Shown one piece after another: positions 7,962-16,835 of a stretch of DNA of 33,317 nucleotides. Each line of letters begins with the position of its first letter. Positions within the stretch are counted from its first letter, which is position 1. Source of the DNA: SIG440 sp045578305 (GTDB lineage Bacteria > Bacillota > Clostridia > Monoglobales > Monoglobaceae); NCBI GenBank assembly GCA_045578305.1, contig JAZNKA010000048.1, positions 1-33,317 on the forward strand, read 5' to 3'. The notes below the pieces were generated by a model. The model searched no databases. It was not told where the DNA came from and saw only the letters and a program-made list of their open reading frames with translations. The position numbers were made by a program, and so were the translations under genes.

Positions 7962-8020
7962 AAGGGCGCCAGAATCGGGACAATGAAAAACTTTGTTGTT
8001 ACCTTAAAAAGGCAGCCCTT
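7962..8020 (+). other. Possible leader hairpin ahead of smc
   Basis: AAGGGCGCC (7962-7970) can pair with GGCAGCCCTT (8011-8020) through 9 bp with one bulged A, enclosing about 40 nt and ending 10 bp before the smc ribosome site. It might be a leader or attenuation structure within the operon. It has no T-run, so it is not a simple terminator. Confidence 0.3.
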
Positions 8021-8042
8021 TTGGTTTAGAGGAGGAAACGGT

Positions 8043-11000
8043 TTGTATCTTAAGAGTGTAGAGTTGCAAGGATTTAAGTCCTTTGCAGACAAGATATACC
8101 TTGATTTTAATCCCGGAATTACCGCTATTGTAGGGCCAAACGGCTCGGGCAAGAGCAATATTTCTGATGCGATACGATGGGTTATGGGCGAGCAGAGTGT
8201 CAAATCACTTCGCGGAAATCGTATGGACGATGTTATCTTTTCGGGAACGGAAGTAAGAAAGCCTCATGGATTTGCTGAGGTTTCTTTGGTAATAGATAAT
8301 TCCGAAAGATTGTTTCCTTTGGATTATGAAGAAGTGACCGTTACCCGAAGAATTTATCGCAGTGGCGAAGGTGAATATTTTATAAACCGTAATGCCTGCA
8401 GACTTAAGGATATCCACGAACTGTTTATGGATACAGGTCTTGGCAGAGAGGGATATTCCATTGTAGGACAGGGTAAGATTGACGAGATTTTGAGCAATAA
8501 GTCCGAAGACAGACGCCGTATATTTGAAGAGGCAGCGGGTATAACAAAATACAAATACCGCAAAGTTGAGGCAGAACGAAAGCTTGAAAGAACCAACGAA
8601 AATCTGACCCGTGTGAATGATATAATGACCGAACTCGAGGGGCAGCTTGAGCCGCTTAAAAATCAGTCCGAAAAGGCAAAAAAGTATCTTAATCTGAGGG
8701 AAGAACTCAAAAATATTGAAGTAAATGCGGCGGTTGTTTCGATTGAAAAATTTAAGGAAGATTTGAAAGCAGCAGAAGCCGATTACAATGCGATTTCTGA
8801 AAGTGTCAACAATTTGCAGGCAGAAACTCAAGAGACCGAGGATATGATAGCTTCGCTTTATGAAAAAATCGAAAAATATGACGAAGAAACCGAAAGCTTG
8901 CGACAAACAAAAGAAATTGAAACCGAAAAAGCTGCTGACGGGTCAAACAGCATAAGCATCTGGCTTGCCAATATCGAGCATTTTAAAGAAAATATAGAGA
9001 GAATACAACAGGAAATCCAGAAAAGTGAAAGAGGTACCCAGCACCTTGACGCTTTGATTTGCGAATACAAAGCTGTTATGTCAAACCTCAAGTGTGAGGT
9101 TGGTGGTATTTTGAGTAAAAAAAGCGAGCTTGAAACTGAGCTTTCCAAAACAAACGACTTTTTCTCAAAAGGCTCTGACGAGGTAGAAAAATTAAAAAGT
9201 CAGATTATTGACAAAACCTCCGAGATTGCATCGCTGAAAAGCAAAATTGCGAATTGCGATATTTTGATTGAAAGTTTTGATTCCGAGCGCATAAATGCGG
9301 AGGAACTTTTTAGAAATCAAAAAGACGGATACATAAAGATTCAGGAAGAAAACGCATATCTCAAAACACAGCTTGAGAGTGTTTTTGCCGAGCTTGAAAA
9401 TTTGCGCAAAAAGTCAGACGAGGCAACAAAGAATTATAACGAGTTGTCGGCGGCGGCGCAAAAGTATAATTCTGATAAGAATGTTGCATTGGCACAGCTG
9501 AGCCGCGATTCATCACACAAGAGTGTTCTTGAGGATATGGAAAATGAATTTGACGGTTACAACCGCAGTGTAAAGTCGGTTATGACAGCACATTCCAAGG
9601 GCGCGCTTAAAGCCTGCAAAATTTACGGACCGCTTTCAAGCCTTGTAAATACCGATAAAAAGTATGTTACAGCAATAGAAACAGCAATGGCATCCGTAAG
9701 CCAGAATATAGTTACAGAAACCGAGCAGGATGCAAAAAAGGCAATTGAGTATTTGAAGCAAAATCACCTTGGAAGAGCGACTTTTATGCCTGTTTCGACC
9801 ATAAAATCAAGAACTGTCGATGTCTCAATTGCGTCTAAGCTTAGTGGTTATATTGCAATTGCAAAGGACTTGGTGCAGTATGATGTGCTTTATGAAGGTG
9901 TTGTGGGAAATGTTCTTGGCGCGACTGTTGTTGTTGATAATATTGACAATGCAATCAATATGGCTGCAAAATGCGGTCACAAATTCCGTATTGTTACATT
10001 AGAGGGCGAAATTATGCAATCTGGCGGTGCTATGACCGGCGGAAGTATGGGCAAAAACGCAGGATTTTTGTCACGCAAGGCAGAAATCGATACCTTGAGT
10101 GAGCAGATTGACAGTCTTAAAAAGACAATCGAAAAAATTGAGGCAGAGCAGAAGAAGAATACGGAGCTTATTCAAACCGCCGAAATAAAGATGAAGGATG
10201 TTCAGGAGAAACTTTCATTAAAGAACGAAGAATATATAAATCTTAAGGCCGATGTTCAGCACAGTGACAAATATCTTCTTGAGGCAAATGAGAGAAAAGA
10301 AACTTTGCTTAAGGATATAAATACAATAAACACCAGAACAAAAGAGATAAAGACTGATATTGAGCAGAGTAATGATAAAATTGAAATATTGAACAGGGAG
10401 ATAGAGAGCCTTAAGTCTGATAGCGAAAACAAGCAAAAAGATACTGAAAAGATTTTTGCAGAGGTACAGGAATTGCAGGAGCAAATCCTTTCTATAACCA
10501 TCGAGGAAAATGCAAAGCAAAAGGATATCGAGCATCAAAACGAAAGACTTTTGGGGGTTGTATCCCAGAAAGAAGAAATTGAAGCCGAAATTTTTGAAAA
10601 ACGAAGCCAGATAGCAGGCTTTGAACAAAAAATTGCCGAAACCAACAGCGATATAGATAAAAATCGTAAGGATTTGAATGATTTGGCGGACAAAGCGGCT
10701 TTGATTGACAAACGCATAGAGGAACTTTCGGGCTTGAGAAAAGCGGATGACCTTAAAGTACGTCAGCTTCAGGACGACACAAAAGAAACCCGTGAAAAAC
10801 TTTTTGCTCTTGGTCAGCAAAAAGTCAAGGCAGAAACAAAAAAAGCAAAGCTCGAAGAAGATTTGGATGGTATTTTTGCACATTTGTGGGAGGAATACGA
10901 ACTTACATATTCCGAGGCAGTCAAGCTCAGAACTGCAGAAGAAATCAATCTTACAGAAGCAAATCGCGAGATTGCAAGCCTGAAATCAAAAATCAAGGCA

Positions 11001-11606
11001 CTTGGAAGCATAAATATTGATGCAATTGAGGAATATAAAAATGTCAGCGAGCGCTTTAATTTCCTTACCGAACAAACCAATGATTTGGAAAAGGCAAAAG
11101 GCGAGCTTGAAGATTTGATTTCCGAAATGATTGAAATAATGAAAAAGCAATTTTCGTTGCAGTTTGCAAACATCAGCAAAAACTTTAATACTGTATTTAA
11201 AGAGCTTTTTGGTGGCGGTCAGGCGACTCTTAGTCTTGCGGACCCTGATGATGTGTTGGAAAGCGGTGTCGAAATCGAAGCACAACCGCCGGGCAAAAAA
11301 CTGCAGAGCTTGTCACTTCTCTCGGGCGGTGAAAAGGCGTTTACCGCAATTGCGCTGCTTTTTGCTATACTGAAGGTAAGACCGACTCCGTTTTGTATTC
11401 TTGACGAGATTGAGGCGGCACTTGACGATGTAAATGTATACAGATATGCAGATTATCTTAAGAAATACAGCAAAAAAACTCAGTTTATAGTGGTAACTCA
11501 CAGACGCGGAACGATGGAGGCTGCAAATATTCTTTATGGTGTTACCATGCAGGAGAAAGGTATTTCAAAATTACTTGCATTAAATATTGACGAGGTGGCA
11601 GAATAA
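8043..11606 (+). CDS. smc: Chromosome segregation protein SMC
   Basis: The predicted protein has 1187 aa, almost exactly the length of B. subtilis SMC (1186). It is the ATPase arm of the SMC-ScpAB condensin that organises and segregates the chromosome. Walker A GPNGSGKS is at residues 31-38. Two long coiled-coil arms flank a hinge (about 520-665, with the Gly-rich GGAMTGGSMGKN at its end). The ABC signature LSGGEKA lies near 1093 and Walker B FCILDEIEAALDD near 1120. The start is TTG at 8043, 7 bp after GGAGG, giving MYLKSVELQGFKSFAD, the normal SMC N-terminus. An in-frame ATG at 7983 has no ribosome site. The stop codon overlaps the ftsY ATG (TAATG), matching the conserved smc-ftsY pair. Confidence 0.97.
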   Translation: MYLKSVELQGFKSFADKIYLDFNPGITAIVGPNGSGKSNISDAIRWVMGEQSVKSLRGNRMDDVIFSGTEVRKPHGFAEVSLVIDNSERLFPLDYEEVTVTRRIYRSGEGEYFINRNACRLKDIHELFMDTGLGREGYSIVGQGKIDEILSNKSEDRRRIFEEAAGITKYKYRKVEAERKLERTNENLTRVNDIMTELEGQLEPLKNQSEKAKKYLNLREELKNIEVNAAVVSIEKFKEDLKAAEADYNAISESVNNLQAETQETEDMIASLYEKIEKYDEETESLRQTKEIETEKAADGSNSISIWLANIEHFKENIERIQQEIQKSERGTQHLDALICEYKAVMSNLKCEVGGILSKKSELETELSKTNDFFSKGSDEVEKLKSQIIDKTSEIASLKSKIANCDILIESFDSERINAEELFRNQKDGYIKIQEENAYLKTQLESVFAELENLRKKSDEATKNYNELSAAAQKYNSDKNVALAQLSRDSSHKSVLEDMENEFDGYNRSVKSVMTAHSKGALKACKIYGPLSSLVNTDKKYVTAIETAMASVSQNIVTETEQDAKKAIEYLKQNHLGRATFMPVSTIKSRTVDVSIASKLSGYIAIAKDLVQYDVLYEGVVGNVLGATVVVDNIDNAINMAAKCGHKFRIVTLEGEIMQSGGAMTGGSMGKNAGFLSRKAEIDTLSEQIDSLKKTIEKIEAEQKKNTELIQTAEIKMKDVQEKLSLKNEEYINLKADVQHSDKYLLEANERKETLLKDINTINTRTKEIKTDIEQSNDKIEILNREIESLKSDSENKQKDTEKIFAEVQELQEQILSITIEENAKQKDIEHQNERLLGVVSQKEEIEAEIFEKRSQIAGFEQKIAETNSDIDKNRKDLNDLADKAALIDKRIEELSGLRKADDLKVRQLQDDTKETREKLFALGQQKVKAETKKAKLEEDLDGIFAHLWEEYELTYSEAVKLRTAEEINLTEANREIASLKSKIKALGSINIDAIEEYKNVSERFNFLTEQTNDLEKAKGELEDLISEMIEIMKKQFSLQFANISKNFNTVFKELFGGGQATLSLADPDDVLESGVEIEAQPPGKKLQSLSLLSGGEKAFTAIALLFAILKVRPTPFCILDEIEAALDDVNVYRYADYLKKYSKKTQFIVVTHRRGTMEAANILYGVTMQEKGISKLLALNIDEVAE

Positions 11607-12526
11607 TGGGACTTTTTGATAAACTTAAATCAAGCCTTTCAAAAACAAAGGAGTCGGTATCTTCCAAACTTGACGAAGTTTTGAAGGTTTTCAAGTCGGT
11701 TGACGAAGAATTGTTTGAAGAACTTGAAGAAGCCTTGATTATGGCAGATCTTGGCGTCAATACTGCCTGTGATATAATCGATGAACTTAAGGAGAAAGCA
11801 AAAGAAAAGAAAATTACAGAAAGTGCTGACCTTAAGGCGGAACTTCGCGAAATACTTGAACAAATTCTTTCAGATGGTGAAAACAAGCTTGTTTTGGAGG
11901 GATCGCCTGCTGTTGTGATGGTAATTGGTGTAAATGGAGTAGGAAAAACCACTTCAATCGGCAAGCTTGCTAATCTGTACAAAAATCAGGGCAAAAAGGT
12001 TGTTATTGCTGCGGCTGATACTTTCCGTGCGGCAGCTGTCCAGCAGCTTGAAGTATGGGCAGACCGTGCAGGTGCTGATATTGTAAAGCAACAAGAGGGT
12101 GCTGACCCTGCCGCTGTTATTTTTGACGCAATTGCTGCTGCAAGAAAACGAGGGGCAGATGTTTTGCTTTGTGATACGGCAGGCAGACTTCACAACAAGA
12201 AAAATCTTATGGAAGAGCTTAAAAAGATTTACAGAATTCTTGATAAGGAGCTTCCTGATTCGTCAAAAGAAGTGCTTCTTGTGCTTGATGCAACAACAGG
12301 GCAAAACGCAGTTCATCAGGCAAAGGAATTTAAAGAAGCGGCGGATATTACAGGAATTATTTTGACCAAGCTTGACGGAACAGCCAAGGGCGGAATTGTG
12401 TTTGCCATTAAAAACGATTATTCAATACCTGTAAAGCTTATTGGCCTTGGCGAGCAAATTGATGATATTGACGAGTTTGACCCAGAGGCGTTTGTTGATG
12501 CCATAATTCCAAAGTCAGAGGAATAA
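11606..12526 (+). CDS. ftsY: Signal recognition particle receptor FtsY
   Basis: The predicted protein has 306 aa and is the SRP receptor GTPase that docks ribosome-SRP complexes at the membrane. The N-terminal four-helix N domain is followed by the G domain: G1 GVNGVGKTT (108-116), the DTFRAAAVQQL segment (138-148), DTAGR (190-194), TKLDG (254-258) and the C-terminal GLGEQIDDIDEFDPEAF closure typical of FtsY. There is no long acidic A domain, as in other Gram-positive FtsY proteins. Its ATG overlaps the smc stop codon by one base. Confidence 0.97.
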   Translation: MGLFDKLKSSLSKTKESVSSKLDEVLKVFKSVDEELFEELEEALIMADLGVNTACDIIDELKEKAKEKKITESADLKAELREILEQILSDGENKLVLEGSPAVVMVIGVNGVGKTTSIGKLANLYKNQGKKVVIAAADTFRAAAVQQLEVWADRAGADIVKQQEGADPAAVIFDAIAAARKRGADVLLCDTAGRLHNKKNLMEELKKIYRILDKELPDSSKEVLLVLDATTGQNAVHQAKEFKEAADITGIILTKLDGTAKGGIVFAIKNDYSIPVKLIGLGEQIDDIDEFDPEAFVDAIIPKSEE

Positions 12527-12536
12527 ACTTTTATAT

Positions 12537-12571
12537 GCCGAAAGTTTTCGGCAGAATGGAGAATTTTATGA
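12537..12571 (+). promoter_or_regulatory. Hairpin plus ribosome-site leader of the UPF0182 gene (copy 1 of a shared leader)
   Basis: GCCGAA and TTCGGC (12537-12552) form a tight hairpin directly followed by AGAATGGAGAATTTTATG, which holds the ribosome site GGAGA and the start codon. Bases 12548-12571 are identical, over 24 nt, to 23746-23769 in front of nagB, where the preceding hairpin has a different loop. The shared part includes an ANGGA core (ATGGA). Confidence 0.5.
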
Positions 12572-15297
12572 TTGATGCAAAAGGTTTTGGCAAGGATTTT
12601 GCTGACAAAAAGAGGGGCTTTTCAAAAAAGACCTTATGGTATTTGATTGCAGCGGCAGTTTTGTTTTTGATAGGCTCGCTTGCCGGCATTTTCTTTGAAT
12701 ATATAGAAATTCTGGAAGTAGGAGAAAAATTTACATCTGTATTTTTTAAAAATATTATTTCACGAATTCTGGTGCAGGGAACAAGCTTTATCTTGTTTTT
12801 TGTCTGTGCTTTACTTAGTATTCTGTTTATCAGACGAAATCTTTCGCTTTTGAATGTTGAAAGGGCAATCTTTGAAAAACTGACGGTTTCTGCTCTTATT
12901 GCTGCTTTGTTTGCTTTTATTCTCAGTCGTACTGTCGGAAGTTCACTTTGGGAAAAATTATTAATTTTTATGAACGCAGGCGACTTTCCCCAAAATGATC
13001 CTGTATTTGGGAAAAATATTGGATATTATGTTTTTGAGAGACCTTTTTTGGAAGCTGCTTTAAACAGTGTTCTTGGCGGATGGCTTACCATTACAGTTTT
13101 TTCCCTTGCGGCTTACTGGATTTTGGGAACAGTTGCGGGTGGATATTCGTCCGGTGAGCTTTTTGGCGTAAAGCGAATAGCAATTCATAATCTTGTGAAT
13201 ATCATTATATTGATTTTGCTTTATTGTTTGACCTATATTTTAAAGGCTGAAGAAATTTTGTATGGAAGCTTTGGGGAGCTGCAGGGTGCGGGGTATACAG
13301 ACAAAACCATTTGGCTCAGTTTTTATAAATTAGCCCCATTTGTCATTGTTTTACTGTCAGTATTATTCTTGATTTTTGTTTTAAAAAAGAAATACAAGGC
13401 AGCAACTATTTCAGTTTTGGCTTTCCCGGGATTGATGATTCTGACCGCCGCCTTGGCTTTTTTGGTGCAAAGTGTATTTGTCGCACCAAACGAGGTCATC
13501 AAAGAACAGGAAAATATTTCGGCAAATATCGAATTTACTCAAGCGGCGTATGGGCTTGATAATATATCCGAGGTTGTGTTTGATGTCAAAAATGACCTTG
13601 CAGCAGAAGAACTTAAAGAACACAGCGAGATTACCGATAATATCAGAATCCTTGATTTATCTGCTAATTTGACGGTTTTGAATCAAATTCAGGGTATTCG
13701 CAACTACTATAAGTTTGTGGAGACGGATATTGTTCCCTATACCATAAACGGCAAAAAAACGGCGGTTGCAATCACTCCCCGAGAGATAACAAAGGAAAAT
13801 TTAAGTGATTCGGCAGATACCTATATAAACAATACTCTCAGATACACTCACGGTTTTGGCGTTGTTGCAAATGCAATAAATACTGTTACTTCGCAAGGGC
13901 AACCCGAATTTCTTATCAAGGATATACCGCCAAAATCAGCAGAGGGACTACCCGAAATCAAACAACCCAGGATTTATTACGGCGAAATTACCGATGACTA
14001 TGTTGTTGTCGGCAATCAAAAGTACAAGGAGCTTGACTATTCCGAAAATCAGGAAGATATCGAGTTTTCTTATGACGGAAGTGGCGGGTTAAGACTCAGT
14101 CCGCTTAATAGGTTGCTTTTTGCGGCAAAGTATGGTGATGTGCGGCTTGTTTTATCGGACCTTGTTTCAAATGAAAGCCGGATACTTATAAACAGGAACA
14201 TACTCGAAAGACTTGATATTGTTGCGCCATTTTTAAAGTACGACACTGACCCATATATGGTAATTGCCGGTGACGGCTCGCTCAAGTGGATTGTGGATGC
14301 TTATACCATTACTGACAAATATCCATATTCGCAAAGTGTTGGGGATTACAACTATATACGCAATTCTGTAAAAGCAGTAATCGATGCTTATAACGGTGAT
14401 GTCAAGCTTTATATTGTGGACAAAACCGACCCAATTGCCAATATGTACAAATCTTTGTATCCTGGGATTTTTGAAAACGGGGAATTACCCGAAGATTTGA
14501 AAAAGCATATAAAGTATCCCGAGTATTTGTTTGATGTTCAGTCACGGGTTTATGGAAAGTATCATCTTTCAAACCCGACGGTTTTTTATAATAAAAATGA
14601 TATGTGGGCAATTGCAAAAGAACGCTATGGAACGTCAACCGAAGAGAAGGAAATTGCACCTTATTACAATATGATGCGTCTTGAAAATGCCAGGGAAGAG
14701 GAACTTCTTCTTACAATTCCATATACTTTGTCAAACAAAGATAATATGGTTGCGTGGCTCGCGGTCAGCAACGAATGGGATAATTATGGCAAACTTCAGG
14801 TTTATAAGTTTCCCAAAGATATCAATATATACGGACCAATGCAGGTAGAAAACCGCATAAATTCGGATATGCAAATCTCAAAAGAATTGAATTTATGGAG
14901 CCAGGGTGGTTCGCAGGTAATCAGGGGAAATATGATTGTTGTCCCAATCGAAAAGTCGATTTTGTATGTCGAGCCGATTTATATTGCATCAAGCAACAAA
15001 ACAACCCTGCCCGAACTTAAACAGGTGGTGGTTGCTTATGACGAAAAAATTGTGATGAAAGCGACTTTGCAGGATGCGCTTTATGCACTGTTTGGAGAGA
15101 GCTCTCCCGAAGAGCCTGAACAACCCATCCAGTACGAAGACGAGAGTTATCAAACGGTAGCAAACAGGGTGATAGCAGAGTTTGATAAAGTGAAAAAGGC
15201 AAGTTCCGAGAATGACTGGAACGCTTTTGGTAATTCACTAAAATCTCTTGAAGGGTCAATAGAAGAACTTAGAAAAAGTATAAATAGCGAAGAATAA
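12568..15297 (+). CDS. UPF0182 family integral membrane protein
   Basis: The predicted protein has 909 aa and belongs to the UPF0182/COG1615 family (PF03699), whose function is unknown. The first ~310 residues contain about seven hydrophobic helices (for example LWYLIAAAVLFLIGSLAGIF and ILVQGTSFILFFVCALLSIL). The rest is a large, mostly hydrophilic and probably extracytoplasmic domain with conserved family blocks such as NYYKFVETDIVPYTING, TYINNTLRYTHGFGVV and LLFAAKYGDVRLVLS. The C-terminal tail (about 855-909) is acidic and helical. The start is set at ATG 12568 behind GGAGA; the upstream ATG at 12535 lies inside the leader hairpin. It follows ftsY by 41 bp and ends before a terminator, so it may be the last gene of the glyQS-holB-ricT-smc-ftsY run. 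Confidence 0.92.
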   Translation: MIDAKGFGKDFADKKRGFSKKTLWYLIAAAVLFLIGSLAGIFFEYIEILEVGEKFTSVFFKNIISRILVQGTSFILFFVCALLSILFIRRNLSLLNVERAIFEKLTVSALIAALFAFILSRTVGSSLWEKLLIFMNAGDFPQNDPVFGKNIGYYVFERPFLEAALNSVLGGWLTITVFSLAAYWILGTVAGGYSSGELFGVKRIAIHNLVNIIILILLYCLTYILKAEEILYGSFGELQGAGYTDKTIWLSFYKLAPFVIVLLSVLFLIFVLKKKYKAATISVLAFPGLMILTAALAFLVQSVFVAPNEVIKEQENISANIEFTQAAYGLDNISEVVFDVKNDLAAEELKEHSEITDNIRILDLSANLTVLNQIQGIRNYYKFVETDIVPYTINGKKTAVAITPREITKENLSDSADTYINNTLRYTHGFGVVANAINTVTSQGQPEFLIKDIPPKSAEGLPEIKQPRIYYGEITDDYVVVGNQKYKELDYSENQEDIEFSYDGSGGLRLSPLNRLLFAAKYGDVRLVLSDLVSNESRILINRNILERLDIVAPFLKYDTDPYMVIAGDGSLKWIVDAYTITDKYPYSQSVGDYNYIRNSVKAVIDAYNGDVKLYIVDKTDPIANMYKSLYPGIFENGELPEDLKKHIKYPEYLFDVQSRVYGKYHLSNPTVFYNKNDMWAIAKERYGTSTEEKEIAPYYNMMRLENAREEELLLTIPYTLSNKDNMVAWLAVSNEWDNYGKLQVYKFPKDINIYGPMQVENRINSDMQISKELNLWSQGGSQVIRGNMIVVPIEKSILYVEPIYIASSNKTTLPELKQVVVAYDEKIVMKATLQDALYALFGESSPEEPEQPIQYEDESYQTVANRVIAEFDKVKKASSENDWNAFGNSLKSLEGSIEELRKSINSEE

Positions 15298-15304
15298 AAA
15301 AGGG

Positions 15305-15333
15305 GCTGTTTAAAAACTATGTTTTTAAACAGC
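15305..15333 (+). terminator. Terminator-like hairpin after the UPF0182 gene
   Basis: GCTGTTTAAAAAC and GTTTTTAAACAGC are a perfect 13-bp inverted repeat with a 3-base loop, just after the UPF0182 stop. The following T-run is short (CTTTCC), so read-through is possible. Confidence 0.6.
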
Positions 15334-15365
15334 TTTCCATTAGGGGATAGGTAAAATTGATTCAG

Positions 15366-15446
15366 AACACACAAACTGAGCCAAAGGCAAGACTTTGGGT
15401 TACCCGAAGGTGTACTTGCGTACACCGAGAGGCGAGGTTTGTGTGT
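15366..15446 (+). ncRNA. Strongly foldable element, possible structured RNA or structured repeat
   Basis: An outer stem of 10 perfect pairs (ACACACAAAC 15367-15376 with GTTTGTGTGT 15437-15446) closes an 80-nt domain. On the plus-strand RNA it continues through U-G, G-A and A-G pairs into GCC/GGC (15380-15382 with 15431-15433). Two inner hairpins follow: CCAAAG/CTTTGG (15381-15386 with 15393-15398, competing in part with GCC/GGC) and GGTGTAC-TTGC-GTACACC (15409-15426). The tandem G-A pairs make sense only on the plus strand. It is followed 20 nt later by an intrinsic terminator. I cannot match it to a named RNA family; a MITE- or REP-like repeat is the main alternative. Confidence 0.45.
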
Positions 15447-15466
15447 AGCAAAAAGAATATAAAACA

Positions 15467-15494
15467 GAAAAATCGCATAACAATGCGATTTTTC
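15467..15494. terminator. Bidirectional terminator downstream of the structured element and of bofA
   Basis: AAAAATCGCAT-AACA-ATGCGATTTTT is an 11-bp stem with T-rich flanks on both strands (TTTTTCT to the right, TTTTTCTGTTTT on the complement). It can end the plus-strand transcript with the foldable element and the minus-strand operon ending in bofA. Confidence 0.8.
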
Positions 15495-15586
15495 TACATT
15501 TATAATAGCTTTTTATTTCTAATTCAAAAGGAATATTCTTTGTTTCTCCGGTCTTTTTGCGATCTGGACTATTTTAACAGCTCCTT

Positions 15587-15853
15587 TTAAAGTAGATATT
15601 GAAGAAAAACTACAAGCAGCACACCGGGAATGCCGAGTGTTCCTGCAAACAGAGCTGCAAGCGGGCTGATTGTCACACAAAATCCTGCAAAACCTCCCAT
15701 AAAGTTGACTGCGGCAAGAATCAGACCGCCCAAAAGGCTGCTTGCCAAAAGCTTAAACATCCATTTTATTGGTTTTATAAAAATGCGGCATGCGACAAGA
15801 ATAAACAAAAGGCCTGCCACATATGCGAATACCGACGAGCTATCAAAAAACAT
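15587..15853 (-). CDS. bofA: Pro-sigma-K processing inhibitor BofA family protein
   Basis: The predicted protein has 88 aa and is small and very hydrophobic: membrane helices at about 8-24 and 30-52, then a Gly/Ala-rich C-terminal part (FAGTLGIPGVLLVVFLQYLL) that is the BofA signature region. In B. subtilis BofA sits in the outer forespore membrane and holds the SpoIVFB protease inactive until the mother cell should activate sigma-K. The ATG at 15853 is preferred because GAGGG lies 7 bp before it; the GTG two codons earlier is too close. It is the last gene of the leftward cluster, 65 bp after the DUF2156 gene. The family also occurs in Clostridia without the SpoIVFB/sigma-K circuit, so the role is only partly transferable. 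Confidence 0.85.
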   Translation of the reverse strand: MFFDSSSVFAYVAGLLFILVACRIFIKPIKWMFKLLASSLLGGLILAAVNFMGGFAGFCVTISPLAALFAGTLGIPGVLLVVFLQYLL

Positions 15854-15918
15854 AAACACACCCTCTTTAGCAGTTGTCCTGTTTTATAATTATTTGAGGA
15901 TGTGTTTTAATATTACTG

Positions 15919-16815
15919 TTATTTGAGCGATGCAATATATTTTTTTATCATAAGACATGGCTTATAAGATTTTTTTGCACGCCGCAGACCGGGCAGTCCC
16001 ATATCTTCTTCGCGATTTACATAGATAAGGTCAGTCCATTCGTGCTGTAAAAATTGCTGGTTTATAAAAGGGAAGCTTCCCTGAAACTCTGTGTCGGCGT
16101 GTTCCAGATGTATTACTGCAATCGAATTTTTTAAGCTCAGGACCTCACCAAACGAAAAGGCAACAATCTGTCCGTCAACAAGGATGCAACCGCCTGTTAC
16201 ACCCAAAAAATCGAAATTATCAATAAGAGACTTGACTGCCATGCGTTGCTCATCAATGTCTGAAATAATGTCCGCTTTGGTATTGCACCATTTTTCAAAC
16301 ATGTCAAAACAAAGCGAAAGGTGTTTTTCGGTTATTGTTTGATATTCAAAATCAAATTTCGAAACAAACTGATTTATGTGGTTTCTTTTGGAGTGATACT
16401 GGCTTCCGGTAAGGTTTATAAGGTCAGAAACTTTGTAAACATAATCAAAGGAATTTCTGTCTTCGGTAAATATAAATTTGTCCGGAAAAATTTGATTTAG
16501 AGCATCTATTTCGCTGTCGTTATAAACTCTGATAAGCGGTACTTGACCGACCGAGGCAAAATAATCAAAAAGTTTGTCAAAGACAGTTTTGAGATTGCCA
16601 TTTCCAATGGGGAAGTTTACGGTTTCGGGACTTTCGCCGTGCTTGGAAAAGATGCAAAGAGTATCATCGATTATTGCGTAACGGATGTTGTAGCTTTTGC
16701 GCCACATAAACATATTGGTAAATGTGTATTCGGAATTCATACCATTGTAAGCCGAAAAATACCTGTCAAAAAGCGGTTTATCTTCAAGAACGATAGGTTT
16801 TATCTCGAATTGCAT
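15919..16815 (-). CDS. DUF2156 protein (phosphatidylglycerol lysyltransferase C-terminal-like, GNAT fold)
   Basis: The predicted protein has 298 aa and is soluble. It matches the DUF2156/LPG-synthase C-terminal family, which has the tandem-GNAT fold of aminoacyl-tRNA-dependent transferases such as MprF and FemX but lacks the membrane part. Family landmarks are the opening FEIKPIVLEDKPLFDRYFS, the SEYTFTNMFMWRK block, GSQYHSKRNHINQF and the C-terminal INREEDMG-like stretch (YVNREEDMGLPGLRRAKKSY). An aminoacyl- or acyl-transferase activity is likely from the fold, but the substrate is unknown. The ATG at 16815 follows AAAGG. It is 20 bp from the radical SAM gene upstream and probably cotranscribed with it. 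Confidence 0.85.
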   Translation of the reverse strand: MQFEIKPIVLEDKPLFDRYFSAYNGMNSEYTFTNMFMWRKSYNIRYAIIDDTLCIFSKHGESPETVNFPIGNGNLKTVFDKLFDYFASVGQVPLIRVYNDSEIDALNQIFPDKFIFTEDRNSFDYVYKVSDLINLTGSQYHSKRNHINQFVSKFDFEYQTITEKHLSLCFDMFEKWCNTKADIISDIDEQRMAVKSLIDNFDFLGVTGGCILVDGQIVAFSFGEVLSLKNSIAVIHLEHADTEFQGSFPFINQQFLQHEWTDLIYVNREEDMGLPGLRRAKKSYKPCLMIKKYIASLK

Positions 16816-16835
16816 ACTGGTCTACCTTTCAAAAA

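Noticed and set aside
7983..8042. Upstream in-frame ATG as the start of smc
   Set aside because: No ribosome site precedes it, and the extra 20 residues are not part of SMC; TTG 8043 has GGAGG and gives the conserved N-terminus.
15357..15590. A 77-codon protein across the structured element
   Set aside because: No ribosome site, amino-acid makeup unlike a protein of this genome, and the region is dominated by inverted repeats and a terminator.
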